From assembly GCF_004349105.1 (NCBI RefSeq), contig NZ_SMLB01000010.1, positions 81,336 to 145,335 on the forward strand: a stretch of DNA of 64,000 bases. The letters run 5' to 3'. The notes beneath the pieces were generated by a model, which was given only the letters and a program-made list of their open reading frames with translations, did no database searches and was not told where the DNA came from. Origin of the DNA: Jiangella aurantiaca. Its GTDB lineage: Bacteria; Actinomycetota; Actinomycetes; Jiangellales; Jiangellaceae. Each line of letters starts with the position of its first letter. Positions within the stretch are counted from its first letter, which is position 1. The position numbers were made by a program, and so were the translations under genes. Positions 34,620 to 45,000 of this stretch are shown here, in pieces.

Positions 34620-34726
34620 GGGCCTCAGAACTCGCGCGGAATGGGCGAGGCAGGCGTCGGCCCAGAGTCGTTGCACGGTTGCCTGCTGTGACAAGCGCGC
34701 TGGAGGTCGTGCGGCCCCGCCCCTTC

Positions 34727-34798
34727 GTTGATCTTGGAGTTGTTCGGCCATCTATCGGACATATCGCCCCGCAATGGCCGAACAACTCCAAGATCAAC
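34727..34798. repeat. Perfect 25-bp inverted repeat element
   Basis: GTTGATCTTGGAGTTGTTCG plus GCCAT (34727-34751) is exactly mirrored at 34774-34798, around a 22-nt loop. The pairing extends by a few C-G and G-U pairs outward. The stem is longer than a typical terminator. It lies inside the 203-bp segment between the two 87-bp direct repeats, so it may be a REP/MITE-like element carried in with the duplication. Confidence 0.85.
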
Positions 34799-34822
34799 GG
34801 GGCGAGAGCGTGCAGCTCGCCG

Positions 34823-34909
34823 GCTCCGGACGTCAGGGAAGGCTGATCGCCACGTACTTGGTCTCGAGATACTCTTCGATCCCCTCGGCGCCGCCCTCGC
34901 GGCCGAAGC
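34823..34909 (-). repeat. 87-bp direct repeat, copy 2 (authentic gabD end)
   Basis: The intact 3' end of the aldehyde dehydrogenase gene plus 10 bp past its stop. The single difference from copy 1 is silent (CTC/CTT in the complementary strand sense). Confidence 0.9.
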
Positions 34910-36299
34910 CGCTGGCCTTGACCCCGCCGAACGGGGCCGCCGGGTTCGAGACGATGCCGGCGTTGAGGCCGACCATGCCGGCCTCGAGGCCCTCGCTGAC
35001 CCGCAGCGCCCGCTGCAGGTCGCGGGTGAACACGTAGGCGACCAGCCCGTACTCGGTGGCGTTGGCGCGCGCGACGGCCTCCTCGTCGGTGCGGAACGCG
35101 GCGACGGGCGCGACCGGGCCGAAGATCTCCTCGGCCAGCAGCCGGGCGTCGTCGGGGACGGCGGCGAGCACGGTGGGCTGGTAGAAGTAGCCGGCGTCGC
35201 CGGTGCGGCCGCCGCCAGTGACCACCTTCGCGCCGCGGTCGACGGCGTCGGCGACCAGCTCCTCGACGGTGCCGCGCTGTTTCGCACTGACCAGCGGGCC
35301 GACGTCGACGCCGTCGTCGGTGCCGCGGCCGACACGGAGGGCGGCCATGCGTTCGGCCAACCGGTCGGTGAACTCGGCGGCGACGGACTCGTGGACGTGG
35401 AAGCGGTTGGCCGCGGTGCACGCCTCGCCGACGTTGCGCATCTTGGCCAGCATGGCGCCGTCGACGGCGGCGTCGAGGTCGGCGTCCTCGAAGACCAGGA
35501 ACGGCGCGTTACCGCCCAGCTCCATCGAGACGCGGAGCACCTGCTGCGCGGACTGCTCGATGAGCGTGCGGCCGACCGCGGTGGAGCCGGTGAACGAGAG
35601 CTTGCGCAGCCGCGGGTCGCGGATGATCGGCTCGGACACCTTGCCGCTGGAGGTGGTCGGGATGACGTTGAGGACGCCGTCGGGCAGGCCGGCCTCGCGC
35701 AGGATCTGCGCCAGCGCCAGCATCGACAGCGGCGTCTCGTGCGCCGGCTTGACGACCATGGTGCAGCCGGCCGCGATGGCCGGGGCGATCTTGCGCGTCC
35801 CCATGGCCATCGGGAAGTTCCACGGCGTGATGAAGAACGACGGCCCGACCGGCTGCTTCATGGTGAGCAACCGGCTGCCGCCCGCGGGCGCGACGGAGTA
35901 GCCGCCGCTGATGCGCACGGCCTCCTCGGAGAACCAGCGCAGGAACTCCGCGGCGTAGAGGATCTCGGCCTTGGACTCCTTGACCGCCTTGCCCATCTCC
36001 AGCGTCATGAGCAGCGCGAGGTCGTCGGCGCGCTGCGTGACGAGCTCGAACGCGCGGCGCAACAGTTCGCCGCGCTCGCGCGGCGGGGTGGCCGCCCACG
36101 AGGCCTGTGCCTCGGCGGCCGCCGCCAGCGCCGCCTGGCCGTCGTCGACGGTGGCGTCGGCGACGGTGGTGACGACCTCACCCGTGGACGGGTCCTCGAC
36201 GTCGAACCGCTCGACGGACGACGCGGCCCGCCACTCGCCGCCGATCAGCAGGTCGGTCGGGACCTCGGACACCACGGCACGCTCTCTGTCCGCACTCAT
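34833..36299 (-). CDS. gabD: NAD(P)-dependent succinate-semialdehyde dehydrogenase family protein
   Basis: A 488-residue aldehyde dehydrogenase of the GabD/SSADH type. ITPWNFPMAMGTRKIAPAIA, MELGGNAPFLVFEDADLD (general-base Glu) and the catalytic Cys in GEACTAANRFHV are visible; the family usually has GQTC/GQVC at this site, so GEAC is slightly unusual. It oxidises succinate semialdehyde to succinate, or a related aldehyde. The ATG at 36299 is chosen; a longer start lacks homology. The GlxA-type regulator lies upstream on the same strand. Confidence 0.82.
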   Translation of the reverse strand: MSADRERAVVSEVPTDLLIGGEWRAASSVERFDVEDPSTGEVVTTVADATVDDGQAALAAAAEAQASWAATPPRERGELLRRAFELVTQRADDLALLMTLEMGKAVKESKAEILYAAEFLRWFSEEAVRISGGYSVAPAGGSRLLTMKQPVGPSFFITPWNFPMAMGTRKIAPAIAAGCTMVVKPAHETPLSMLALAQILREAGLPDGVLNVIPTTSSGKVSEPIIRDPRLRKLSFTGSTAVGRTLIEQSAQQVLRVSMELGGNAPFLVFEDADLDAAVDGAMLAKMRNVGEACTAANRFHVHESVAAEFTDRLAERMAALRVGRGTDDGVDVGPLVSAKQRGTVEELVADAVDRGAKVVTGGGRTGDAGYFYQPTVLAAVPDDARLLAEEIFGPVAPVAAFRTDEEAVARANATEYGLVAYVFTRDLQRALRVSEGLEAGMVGLNAGIVSNPAAPFGGVKASGFGREGGAEGIEEYLETKYVAISLP

Positions 36300-36365
36300 G
36301 CCTCCATTCCTACCCCGCGGACCGTGCCATGTCGCGGGTCGCGCACAGGTTGCCGCCATTGACGG

Positions 36366-37337
36366 CTACCCGACGGCGTGCGCCGCCCGGTACGCCGTCG
36401 GCGTGAGCCCGGTGTGCCGGCGGAAATGCTGCCGCAGGTTGGCGGCGGTGCCGAAGCCGGCCGCGCGCGCGACCTCGGCGACGTCCAGGCCGGTGGTCTC
36501 CAGCAGCGACCGGGCGTGGTCGATGCGCTCGTGGTGCAGCCAGCGCAGCGGGGTGGTGCCGGTTTCAGCGAGGAACCGGCGGTGGAACGTGCTCGGGCTC
36601 ATCGCCGCCCGGCCCGCGAGCTGGGCGACGGTGAGCGGGCAGCCCAGGTGCGTGGACGCCCAGTCGAGCACGCCGGCCAGCGTCGCCTCGTCGGGCCGCG
36701 GCACGGGGCGCTCGATGAACTGCTGCTGGCCGCCCTCGCGGTGCGCGGGGAACACCAGCCGGCGGCTGACGGCGCTCGCGACGGCCGCGCCGTGGTCAGA
36801 CCGGATGATGTGCAGGCACAGGTCCATCGCCGCCGCGCTGCCGGCCGCCGTCAGCACCTGGCCGTCGTCGACGAACAGCACGTTCGGCCGCAGGTCGACG
36901 GCCGGGAAGCGGCGGCGGAACCGGTCGGCCCAGCGCCAGTGGGTGGTGACGGTGTGCCCGTCGAGCACGCCGGCCTCGGCCAGGGTGAACGCGCCGGTGC
37001 AGAAGCTGACCATGCGTGCGCCGTTCGCGGCGGCGGCGCGCAGGGCGTGGAGGGTCTGGTCGCCGAAGCCCTGCTCCGGGTCTGGGCGGTTCGGCGCGAT
37101 GACCGTGTCCGCCGTGGCGACGTCGTCGAGCGTGCCGGGGCAGCGCATCGTGAACAGGCCCTCGCGGACCTCGAGATTCTCGCCGGCGGAGCAGACCACG
37201 AGGTCGTACCAGTCGACGTCGAGGTCGGGACGGGCGATGCCGAAGAGCTCCATGCCGATCGCCATCTCCAGCGGGTTCGAGCCCGGCCCCACGACGAGGG
37301 CGACCCGGTGTCGTCGTTGAGAGGATCCTTGCGCCAT
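36366..37337 (-). CDS. GlxA-family AraC-type transcriptional regulator
   Basis: A 323-residue regulator. Residues 1-190 are a DJ-1/PfpI-like domain with the nucleophile-elbow Cys in VSFCTGAFTLAEAG; residues 215-320 are an AraC DNA-binding domain (LAGRAAMSPSTFHRRFLAE and DVAEVARAAGFGTAANLRQ). The ligand is unknown. 66 bp upstream of gabD on the same strand, so it may control it. Confidence 0.87.
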   Translation of the reverse strand: MAQGSSQRRHRVALVVGPGSNPLEMAIGMELFGIARPDLDVDWYDLVVCSAGENLEVREGLFTMRCPGTLDDVATADTVIAPNRPDPEQGFGDQTLHALRAAAANGARMVSFCTGAFTLAEAGVLDGHTVTTHWRWADRFRRRFPAVDLRPNVLFVDDGQVLTAAGSAAAMDLCLHIIRSDHGAAVASAVSRRLVFPAHREGGQQQFIERPVPRPDEATLAGVLDWASTHLGCPLTVAQLAGRAAMSPSTFHRRFLAETGTTPLRWLHHERIDHARSLLETTGLDVAEVARAAGFGTAANLRQHFRRHTGLTPTAYRAAHAVG

Positions 37338-37348
37338 GAGCCATTTCT
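37321..37348 (+). repeat. 28-bp direct repeat flanking the frd region, left copy
   Basis: GAGGATCCTTGCGCCATGAG plus CCATTTCT matches 40967-40994 at 25 of 28 positions in the same orientation. It covers the first codons and ribosome site of the GlxA-type regulator gene. Confidence 0.6.
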
Positions 37349-37466
37349 ACTCCTCGCTCGACCTGGCGCTCCGACGGCCCGAAGTCTTTCCGGCCGGCCG
37401 CCCGGGTGAGACACTCGTCACAGATCAGTGACACGGAGCCGGCCAGCGAAGGAAGTGGTGGCGGCG

Positions 37467-37700
37467 ATGACGGTCACACGCACCAGATTCACCGAGCGGC
37501 GCGCACCATGCGGAAAGCTGCGGGGCGGTGAACACTACGAAACCCGGGACGACCAGGGCCTGACCAGCGACCAGATGCTGTTCGACTGCGGGTGCAAGGT
37601 CAGCCGCGAGGAGTATCACGACGGCAGCGTCGAGCACATCGCGGTCAGGCACGACGGCAGGCTGGTGAGCCACGAGACCATCGGCGAGCACGGGGCCTGA
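37467..37700 (+). CDS. Small conserved-looking protein preceding frdA
   Basis: A 77-residue soluble protein, not recognised. It contains three Cys, two of them in FDCGCK, and a charged C-terminal half ([17 protein letters not shown]). It starts 8 bp after AAGGAAG and ends 17 bp before frdA, so it is the first gene of the operon. A metal- or cofactor-handling role for fumarate reductase assembly is only a guess. Confidence 0.6.
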   Translation: MTVTRTRFTERRAPCGKLRGGEHYETRDDQGLTSDQMLFDCGCKVSREEYHDGSVEHIAVRHDGRLVSHETIGEHGA

Positions 37701-37717
37701 CGTCACAGGGAGGCCCG

Positions 37718-39457
37718 ATGACCACGGCGCACGATGTCGTTATCGTCGGTGGCGGCGGCGCCGGACTCCGTGCTGCGATCGCGATTGCCGAGGAGCACCC
37801 GGGTCTCGATGTCGCGATCGTGTCGAAGGTCTACCCGATGCGCAGCCACACCGTGTCGGCCGAGGGCGGCGCGGCCGGCGTCATCGGCGCTGACGACAGC
37901 GTCGACGAGCATGCTTACGACACAGTCTCCGGCAGCGACTGGCTCGCCGACCAGGACGCGGTCGAGCTGTTCGTTCACGAGGCACCACGCGAACTGCTCC
38001 GCCTCGAGCACTGGGGCTGCCCGTGGAGCCGCGAGCCCGACGGCCGCATCGCCGTCCGGTCGTTCGGCGGCATGAAGAAGAAGCGCACCTGGTTCGCCGC
38101 CGACAAGACCGGTTTCCACCTCCTCCACACGCTGTTCCAGACCTCGTTGAAGTACCCGGCCGTCCATCGCCACGACGAGTGGTTCGCGACGAAGCTATTG
38201 GTCGATGACGGCCGGGTGCAGGGCCTTGTCGCCATCGAGCTGGCGACCGGCCGGATCGAGACCGTGACCGCCAAGGCCGTGATCCTCGCCACCGGCGGCT
38301 GCGGGCGGGTCTTTCCGTTCACCACGAACGCCGCCATCAAGACCGGTGACGGCATGGCGCTGGCGTACCGCGCGGGCGCCGCGCTCAAGGACATGGAGTT
38401 CGTGCAGTACCACCCGACCGGGCTACCGTTCACCGGCATCCTGATCACGGAGGCCGCCCGCGCCGAAGGCGGCTGGCTGCTCAACGCCGACGGGTACAGA
38501 TATCTGCAGGACTATGACCTCGGCAAGCCGGAGCCCACGCCGGTCCTGCGCAGCATGGAGCTCGGGCCGCGCGACCGGCTGTCGCAGGCGTTCGTCCATG
38601 AGGTGGAGAAGGGCCGCGCCATCGACACCCCGTACGGGCCGGTGGTCAACCTCGACCTGCGACACCTGGGGCCGAAGCTCATCGACACCAAGATCCCATT
38701 CGTTCGTGAGCTCTGCCGCAAGTATCAGAACGTCGACCCGGCGACCGATCTCGTCCAGGTCCGGCCCGTCGTCCACTACATGATGGGCGGCGTGCACACG
38801 GACCTTGACGGAGCAACGTCCGTGCGCGGGCTGTTCGCCGCCGGAGAGGTGGCGTGCGTGAGCATCAACGGCGCCAACCGGCTCGGCTCGAACTCGCTGC
38901 CGGAGCTGCTGGTCTTCGGCGCCCGAGCGGGACGGACGGCGGCCGAGTACGCCACGACCACGCCGGGGCCCACCCGCGCCGGTCTCGCCCAGGCTGACGA
39001 CGAGCACAGGCGGATCTGGCGCGAGCTGCGGCGGCGCGAAGCCGGCACCGAACGGATCTCGGCGATCCGGGAGGAGATGCAGCACACGATGGAGGGCTCC
39101 GCCGGGATCTACCGATCCGGCGACTCGCTGACCAAGGCTGTGGACACGCTGCGCGGGCTGCAGGACCGGATGCGGCTGGTCACCCTCGAAGATCGCAGCC
39201 AGACGTTCAACACCGAGCTGCCGGCGTTCCTCGAGCTGTCCGCCATGCTCGATGTCGCGGAGGCGATCGTCCAGTCCGCACTGTGCCGCGAGGAGTCACG
39301 CGGCGCCCATCAGCGCACGGACTTCCCGGCGCGGGATGATGACCGCTTCCTGGCGCACTCCCTCGCCCGGCGGGCGGCCGACGGCTCGTGCGAGATCGAC
39401 TACCTTCCCGTCACCATCAGGCGGTGGCCGGCGGGTGAACGCGTCTACGGGAGGTGA
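37718..39457 (+). CDS. frdA: Fumarate reductase/succinate dehydrogenase flavoprotein subunit
   Basis: A 579-residue flavoprotein. FAD motif [14 protein letters not shown], the covalent-flavin His44 in [11 protein letters not shown], the active-site HPTGLPFTG and the catalytic Arg region [17 protein letters not shown] are present. Length and the four-gene order (FrdA-B-C-D) resemble the E. coli fumarate reductase rather than the usual actinobacterial SdhCDAB. It reduces fumarate or oxidises succinate in the membrane-bound complex. Confidence 0.9.
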   Translation: MTTAHDVVIVGGGGAGLRAAIAIAEEHPGLDVAIVSKVYPMRSHTVSAEGGAAGVIGADDSVDEHAYDTVSGSDWLADQDAVELFVHEAPRELLRLEHWGCPWSREPDGRIAVRSFGGMKKKRTWFAADKTGFHLLHTLFQTSLKYPAVHRHDEWFATKLLVDDGRVQGLVAIELATGRIETVTAKAVILATGGCGRVFPFTTNAAIKTGDGMALAYRAGAALKDMEFVQYHPTGLPFTGILITEAARAEGGWLLNADGYRYLQDYDLGKPEPTPVLRSMELGPRDRLSQAFVHEVEKGRAIDTPYGPVVNLDLRHLGPKLIDTKIPFVRELCRKYQNVDPATDLVQVRPVVHYMMGGVHTDLDGATSVRGLFAAGEVACVSINGANRLGSNSLPELLVFGARAGRTAAEYATTTPGPTRAGLAQADDEHRRIWRELRRREAGTERISAIREEMQHTMEGSAGIYRSGDSLTKAVDTLRGLQDRMRLVTLEDRSQTFNTELPAFLELSAMLDVAEAIVQSALCREESRGAHQRTDFPARDDDRFLAHSLARRAADGSCEIDYLPVTIRRWPAGERVYGR

Positions 39458-39466
39458 CGGACGACG

Positions 39467-40204
39467 ATGGCCGACACCATGACGATGCGGGTCACGCGCT
39501 ACGAACCCGACCTCGACCACGAGCCGCGGACACAGGACTTCAGCATCCCACTGCGTGACAACTGGGTGGTGCTGGACGGCCTCAACTACATCAAGGACCA
39601 GCTGGACGGGACGCTGTCCTACCGCTGGTCGTGCCGGATGGGGATCTGCGGCAGCTGCGGCATGATGGTCGACGACGAACCCGTGTTGACTTGTGCGACG
39701 TTCCTCGTCGACTACGCGCCGGGGCCCATCCGCGTCGAACCGCTGGCCAACTTCCCAGTGGTTCGCGACCTCGTCGTCGACATCAGCGACTTCATCGAGA
39801 GGCTGCCGCGCGTCTCGCCGTGGCTCGTCCGGCACGAGGACGAGCCGGTCGACGATGGCGAGTATCTGCAGACGCCGGGCGAACTGGCCGAGTACGAGCA
39901 GTACAGCATGTGCATCAACTGCATGCTCTGCTACTCGGCGTGCCCGGTCTACGGGCTGGACCCCGGCTTCATCGGGCCCGCTGCGATCGCACTCGCGCAG
40001 CGGTACAACCTCGACTCGCGGGACCAGGGCGCGGCCGACCGGCTGGACGTCTTGATCCACCCGGACGGGTTGTGGGGATGCACGTTCGTGGGCGAGTGCA
40101 CCACAGCGTGCCCGAAGGACGTCGATCCGGCCGGCGCCATCCAGCGCTACAAGCTGACAGCCGCCATCGAGACGCTCAAGTCCTACGTGGAGGGCCCGTC
40201 GTGA
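39467..40204 (+). CDS. frdB: Fumarate reductase iron-sulfur subunit
   Basis: A 245-residue Fe-S protein. The [2Fe-2S] cysteines lie in [12 protein letters not shown] and VLTCATF; the [4Fe-4S] and [3Fe-4S] ligands in [15 protein letters not shown] and [15 protein letters not shown]. It transfers electrons between FrdA and quinone. Nine bp after frdA; stop overlaps frdC (GTGA). Confidence 0.92.
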   Translation: MADTMTMRVTRYEPDLDHEPRTQDFSIPLRDNWVVLDGLNYIKDQLDGTLSYRWSCRMGICGSCGMMVDDEPVLTCATFLVDYAPGPIRVEPLANFPVVRDLVVDISDFIERLPRVSPWLVRHEDEPVDDGEYLQTPGELAEYEQYSMCINCMLCYSACPVYGLDPGFIGPAAIALAQRYNLDSRDQGAADRLDVLIHPDGLWGCTFVGECTTACPKDVDPAGAIQRYKLTAAIETLKSYVEGPS

Positions 40205-40602
40205 CCGGCCCGGGTGCGCTGCCGCGGACTTATCGGCCGCGACCGTCGATCTGGTGGTGGGTCCGCAAGCGGTCCTACCTGTTGTTCGTCCTCCGTGAAC
40301 TCTCCAGCGTCTTCGTCGCCTGGTTCGTGGCGCTCACCCTGGCGCTGGTGTGGTCGGTTGAGCGCGGGGCGGAACAGTACGAGCGACTCCTCGATGTCCT
40401 ATCCAACCCGTTCGCCGTCGCGCTGAATGTGGTCGCCCTGGCCTTTCTGCTGCTCCACACGATCACCTGGTTCAACCTGACTCCGAAGGCGATGCCGATC
40501 CGGCTGTTCGGGGCTCGTGTGCCGCCCGTGGCCATCGTGGCCGCGCAGTGGGCGGCGTTCGCGGCAGTGTCCGCGTTCGTCATCTGGCTGGTGGTGGGAT
40601 AG
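40201..40602 (+). CDS. frdC: Fumarate reductase membrane anchor subunit C
   Basis: A 133-residue membrane protein with three helices. [23 protein letters not shown] and [16 protein letters not shown] correspond to E. coli FrdC (quinone-site and hinge regions). It has no haem-ligand pair, as in the haem-less type D complexes. Confidence 0.87.
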   Translation: MTGPGALPRTYRPRPSIWWWVRKRSYLLFVLRELSSVFVAWFVALTLALVWSVERGAEQYERLLDVLSNPFAVALNVVALAFLLLHTITWFNLTPKAMPIRLFGARVPPVAIVAAQWAAFAAVSAFVIWLVVG

Positions 40603-40953
40603 ATGCCGCACCGCTCGGCCGAACCTCTCGCCTGGCTGGCCTTCAGCGCCGGCGGGGTGCTCGCAGCGGTGTTCGCCCCCGTCGTCCTGTTTCTGGCCGG
40701 GCTGGCGTTGCCGCTCGGTTGGATCTCGGCGGACCATGCGCACCTGGACGACGTCCTGAGCCACCTGCTGACCCGGATCGTGCTGCTCGGCATCTGCGTA
40801 GCGGCGCTCTTCCACTTCGCGCACCGGTTCCGGTACACGCTCTACGACGGGCTGCAACTCGCCCGATACGGCACTGTGATCACCGCGGGTTGCTACGGGC
40901 TGGCCATGCTCGGCTCGGCCGCCGCTGCGGCTGTTCTTCTGCTCAACCGCTAG
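40603..40953 (+). CDS. frdD: Fumarate reductase membrane anchor subunit D
   Basis: A 116-residue membrane protein with three helices. It begins directly after the frdC stop. EPLAWLAFSAGGVLAAVFAP and the FHFAHRFRYTLYDGL segment match FrdD of type D quinol:fumarate reductases. It completes the frdABCD operon. Confidence 0.87.
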   Translation: MPHRSAEPLAWLAFSAGGVLAAVFAPVVLFLAGLALPLGWISADHAHLDDVLSHLLTRIVLLGICVAALFHFAHRFRYTLYDGLQLARYGTVITAGCYGLAMLGSAAAAAVLLLNR

Positions 40954-40966
40954 CCGCGCCGAATGC

Positions 40967-40994
40967 GAGGATCCTTGCGGCATATGCCATTTCT
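40967..40994 (+). repeat. 28-bp direct repeat flanking the frd region, right copy
   Basis: GAGGATCCTTGCGGCATATG plus CCATTTCT; three mismatches to 37321-37348. It contains a perfect palindrome GGCATATGCC (40979-40988) upstream of the cupin gene. Confidence 0.6.
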
Positions 40995-41035
40995 CCTACT
41001 CACGGTCGTGCGCCATCCCGGGTGAGGCTGGTGCC

Positions 41036-41428
41036 ATGACCCATGACGCCGTCAATCTCGACGCCGCTCTTGCCTCGTTCGACGACTTCTGGAGCCCGCG
41101 CATCGTCACGCGGGTCAACGACTACGACGTCCGGATCGCCAAGGTGGCCGGCGAGTTCGTCTGGCACGCGCACGAGGGCACCGACGAGTTCTTCCTGGCG
41201 CTGGACGGTGAACTCACGATCGCGCTGCGGGACGCCGCCGGGGCGGAGTCCACGGTGGTGCTGCGCCGCGGCGATGTCTTCGTCGTCCCCCGCGGGATGC
41301 AGCACCGCCCGTCGTCCGCCGACGGCGCGTCGATCCTCATGTTCGAGCCGACCGGCACTGTCAACACCGGCGACCATGAGAGCGACGTGCCCGCGCACAT
41401 CACCCGCACCACGGGCCGTTCGTTGTAG
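41036..41428 (+). CDS. Cupin-domain protein
   Basis: A 130-residue single cupin. Motif 1 contains HAHEGTDEFFLALDG and motif 2 GDVFVVPRGMQHRP, giving the metal-binding His/Glu set. The function is unknown. The 3' end overlaps the convergent nitroreductase gene by 29 bp. Confidence 0.85.
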   Translation: MTHDAVNLDAALASFDDFWSPRIVTRVNDYDVRIAKVAGEFVWHAHEGTDEFFLALDGELTIALRDAAGAESTVVLRRGDVFVVPRGMQHRPSSADGASILMFEPTGTVNTGDHESDVPAHITRTTGRSL

Positions 41429-42080
41429 GGCGTCGGGGAACGAGCGGCGTGCCCCAGCGGTCGAGGTAGCTGAGCTCCTCGACCGGCTGGCGGGTGCCGG
41501 GCTTGAAGTCCTGCGTCGTCGTGTAGGCGATCGGCAGCAGCCCGACCTGTGTGACGTCGTCGGGGATGCCGAGGATGCGGGCTGCCTCGGCCTCCTTCAC
41601 CAGGTGGTACGACGTCAGCGTGGAGCCGAGCCCGCGGGAGCGCAGCGCCAGCTGGAAGCTCCACACCGCCGGGAAGATGCCGCCGTAGAACACCGAGTCG
41701 GCCGCGTTGTCGCCGTGCGGCCGGCCCTGCACGCACGGTATGACGAAGACCGGCACCCGCTCGATGACGTCGACGAGGTGCTGGCCGGACTCGAGGATCC
41801 GCTTCATCGGCTGCTGCTCGGCGGCCGGGCCGGCGGCCTCGCGGCGGCGGCGCATGTACTCGGAGCCGACCTCGCGGAAGATCGCGCCGAGCTGGTTGCG
41901 CAGCTCCTGGTCGCGCACGACCAGCCAGCGCCAGCTCTGCGCCGCACCCGGCGTGGGCGCCTGGACGGCGAGGCGCAGGCACTCGGTGATGACCTCGGGC
42001 TCCACCTCGCGGTCGAGGTCGAGCTTGCGCCGGACCGCGCGGGTCGTGCTGAGCAGGTGGTCGGTGACGGCGGTGTCCAT
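41400..42080 (-). CDS. Nitroreductase-family flavoprotein
   Basis: A 226-residue FMN-dependent nitroreductase fold. STTRAVRRKLDLDREV near the N-terminus, APTPGAAQSWRWLVVRD and LRSRGLGSTLTSYHL are the FMN-binding motifs. The start at 42080 is selected; an in-frame ATG at 42113 is less likely. Overlaps the cupin gene end convergently. Confidence 0.83.
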   Translation of the reverse strand: MDTAVTDHLLSTTRAVRRKLDLDREVEPEVITECLRLAVQAPTPGAAQSWRWLVVRDQELRNQLGAIFREVGSEYMRRRREAAGPAAEQQPMKRILESGQHLVDVIERVPVFVIPCVQGRPHGDNAADSVFYGGIFPAVWSFQLALRSRGLGSTLTSYHLVKEAEAARILGIPDDVTQVGLLPIAYTTTQDFKPGTRQPVEELSYLDRWGTPLVPRRPTTNGPWCG

Positions 42081-42093
42081 CGGTGGGTGCCTC

Positions 42094-45000
42094 CTAGCTG
42101 ACGGTGGCACCATCGTGCCGCGAGCCGTGCGAGGCGAACTCGATCAGGCGGCACAGCGTGTTGACGCCCTGGACCTGGTCGAGGCTGCGCACCGGCGCGC
42201 TCAGCAGGGCCGGGCTGCCGACCAGCACGGCCAGCGACCGGGACCGCGACACGGCGACGTTGAGGCGGTTGCGGTTGGCGACGAAGTCGACGCCGCGGGG
42301 GGCGTCGGCCGCCGAGGACGTGGTGAGGGAGACGATGACCACCGGCGCCTCCTGACCCTGGAACTTGTCGACCGTGCCGACCCGGGCCTGGCCGTCGAGC
42401 GCGCCGAGCAGCTGCCCGACCTGCGCGTTGTACGGCGCGACCACCAGGATGTCGGCCGGCCCGAGCACCTGGGTCGAGCCGTCGGCCGCCGTCCAGGTGC
42501 GCCCGGTCAGCGAATCGACGAGCTCGGCGACGACGGCGACCTCGGCGTCGCTGCGCACCGAACAGCCGGCGTGCTCGACCGGCACCCAGCGCACGCCGGC
42601 GCCGGCCAGCTCATCGTCGCCGCCGACCAGCTGCCGCTCCAGGCCTGTCCGCGGCACCAGCAGGGAGTCGTAGGACAGCTCGGACACCGGCGCGCACACG
42701 TCCGGATGCATGCGCCACGTGGTGTCGAGGAACAGGCCGCGCTCCGGCGGGACGGTGTCGTGCTCGCCCAGCACGTGGTCGAGCGCGGAGACGCCGGCGC
42801 CCTCGGGGTGGTTGCCCTTGGCCGGCTGCGGCAGCTGGCGGGGATCGCCGAGCAGGATGACGGAGTCGGCGGCGGCCCCGGCGGCGACGGTGTTGGCCAG
42901 CGAGAACTGCCCGGCCTCGTCGACCACGAGCACGTCGACGCGGATGTCGGGCCGGGCGAACAGCCAGCCGGTCCCGGCCACGAGATTGACGGTGCCGGCC
43001 GCGATGGCCGCCTCGACGTCGTCGTTGGAAGTCGTGACTGTGACCGCCGGGTGCCGGCTGGCGTTGCCGTCGTCGGCCTTCTGGATCGCCCGCACCAGCC
43101 GCCCGCCGAGCCGCAGGCCGTCGCCGTCATCGCCGGCAGCCCGCAGGATCGCGTCGAGCAGATGCGTGATGACCCGGTGGCTGAGCGCGGTGATGCCGAC
43201 GGTCTTGCCCGCACGCAGCAGTTCGACGACCGCCTGCGAGCCGGCGTACGTCTTGCCCGCGCCCGGCGGACCCTGGACCGGCAGCGCGCCGCGGAGCGCC
43301 GGCGCCACCCGGCGCAGCGCGTCGGACCCGGACTCGCCGGCCAGCCGCAGCGGGACGCCGTCGGTCAGTCGCGGCGACCGGCCGGACAGCAGGTCGCGTA
43401 CGCCCCGGAACGGGCCGTCGGCATCGAACCCGTGCTCGGCGACCCAGCCGCCGACCCGGACCAGCGCCTTCTCCTGAACGCCGGCTGGGATCGGGTCGGG
43501 TGGCAGCAGGGCGACCGGGTGCGGCTGCTCCTTGGCCAGCGCCCGCTTCAGCTCGACGACGCCGTTCTCGAGGTCGAGCCGCACGATCTTGCTGGTGCCG
43601 CCGTCGGGGCCGGCGTGACCGCACTGGTCGCCGGGGCGCAGCCGGCTCTCCTGCGGCGGGATGGCGTACCGCCACACGCCGGACCGCTTCTCGGTGCGCA
43701 GCAGCTCCGGCGAGTGCAGCCCGCCGAGCGTCGCGGGGTCGTCGACCAGCTCGTCGACGGCGAGCCGGCGGACCCGGAAGTACTCCCACCACTCAGCCCG
43801 GTTCTCGCGCCGGTGCCACTCCAGCAGGCCGGCCAGCAGCGCGTTGGCGCGCTGCGCCGGCGTGCGCGCCGCGGGGTCGGCCGGGATACCGTCGAGCAGC
43901 CGCGCCTCGATGGCGACCAGCTCGGGGTCGCGCTCCTTGAGGTGCTCCGCCTGCTCGTCGCCGATGTCGTCGGGCCGGGAGACGGCGTGCCCGGCGGCCA
44001 CTGCCTCGGACCGGCGGTCCTCCAGCCAGTCGCGCAGCTGCCGGGTGCTGACGCAGTCGTCGCGGTTGTAGGCCTCGATGTCGTCGAGGATCTGCTGGTC
44101 GCGCTCGGCCAGCCAGCGCTCGTACTCGACGATGCTGGACCCGGCGTCCTTGACCGCGGCACCGGCCCGGCCGCCGGGCGAGTAGAACCGCTCCAGCGCC
44201 TTGATGGAGTACGACTCGGTCCCGATGAGCAGGCCCTGCTTGACGACGGCGTAGAGGTCGACGAGCCGTTCGCCCCGCAGCAGCGCGTCGACCTCGTCGA
44301 CCCGGGTGCCGTACCGCTGCGACAGCCCCTTGAGCCGGCTCGGCTCGTACGGCGCGTAGTGGTAGACGTGCATGCCGGGCCGGGCCCGCCAGGCCGCCAT
44401 GATGTGGTCGACGACCTGCTCGAACGCGCGCCGCTCGGCCGGCGGGTCGTGCGCCCACCAGGACGTGAACCCGTCGCGCGCGTCGGACACGCCCCACAGG
44501 TACTCCAGGCCGTGGTCGCCGAAGAACGGGTCGCCCTCGAGGTCGAGGAAGAGGTCGCCGTCGTCGGGCTCGGGCAGCAGCGCCAGCCCGCGGCGCACCT
44601 CGATCGGCGTGACCAGCTCGTACGGCGGCAGCTCCTGCGACCGCGCCCCGACCTGCAGCCGGGCCTGGGTGGCCAGCTTGCGCTTGGTGACTGGACCGAT
44701 GCGCGCCACGGAGTGGAGCTCGCCCGGCGCCGTGGCGGCCAACTGCTCGACGGTGCCGATGCCGGCCGCCCGCAGGACGTCGCGCTGATCGCGCCGGAGG
44801 AATGGCACCAGCACGAGGTCGTCGTCGTCCTGCCACTGCTGCGCGCAGGTCGGCTTCCACGGGCAGATGGCGCAGTGACTGACCCGCAGCGGGTACGTCT
44901 CGGGCGGGTCGGCCAGCCATTGCCCGTACCGCCGCATGGCGTGCCGCGCGTACGCCGCGACGTCGACGTAGGGCACCGCGACCTGCTGGCGGTCGCCGAG

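Noticed and set aside
34727..34798. Ordinary terminator for gabD
   Set aside because: The stem is 25 perfect base pairs with a 22-nt loop, lies about 35-106 bp past the gabD stop inside an inserted segment, and has no U-tract; a mobile/REP-like element fits better, though termination as a side effect is possible.
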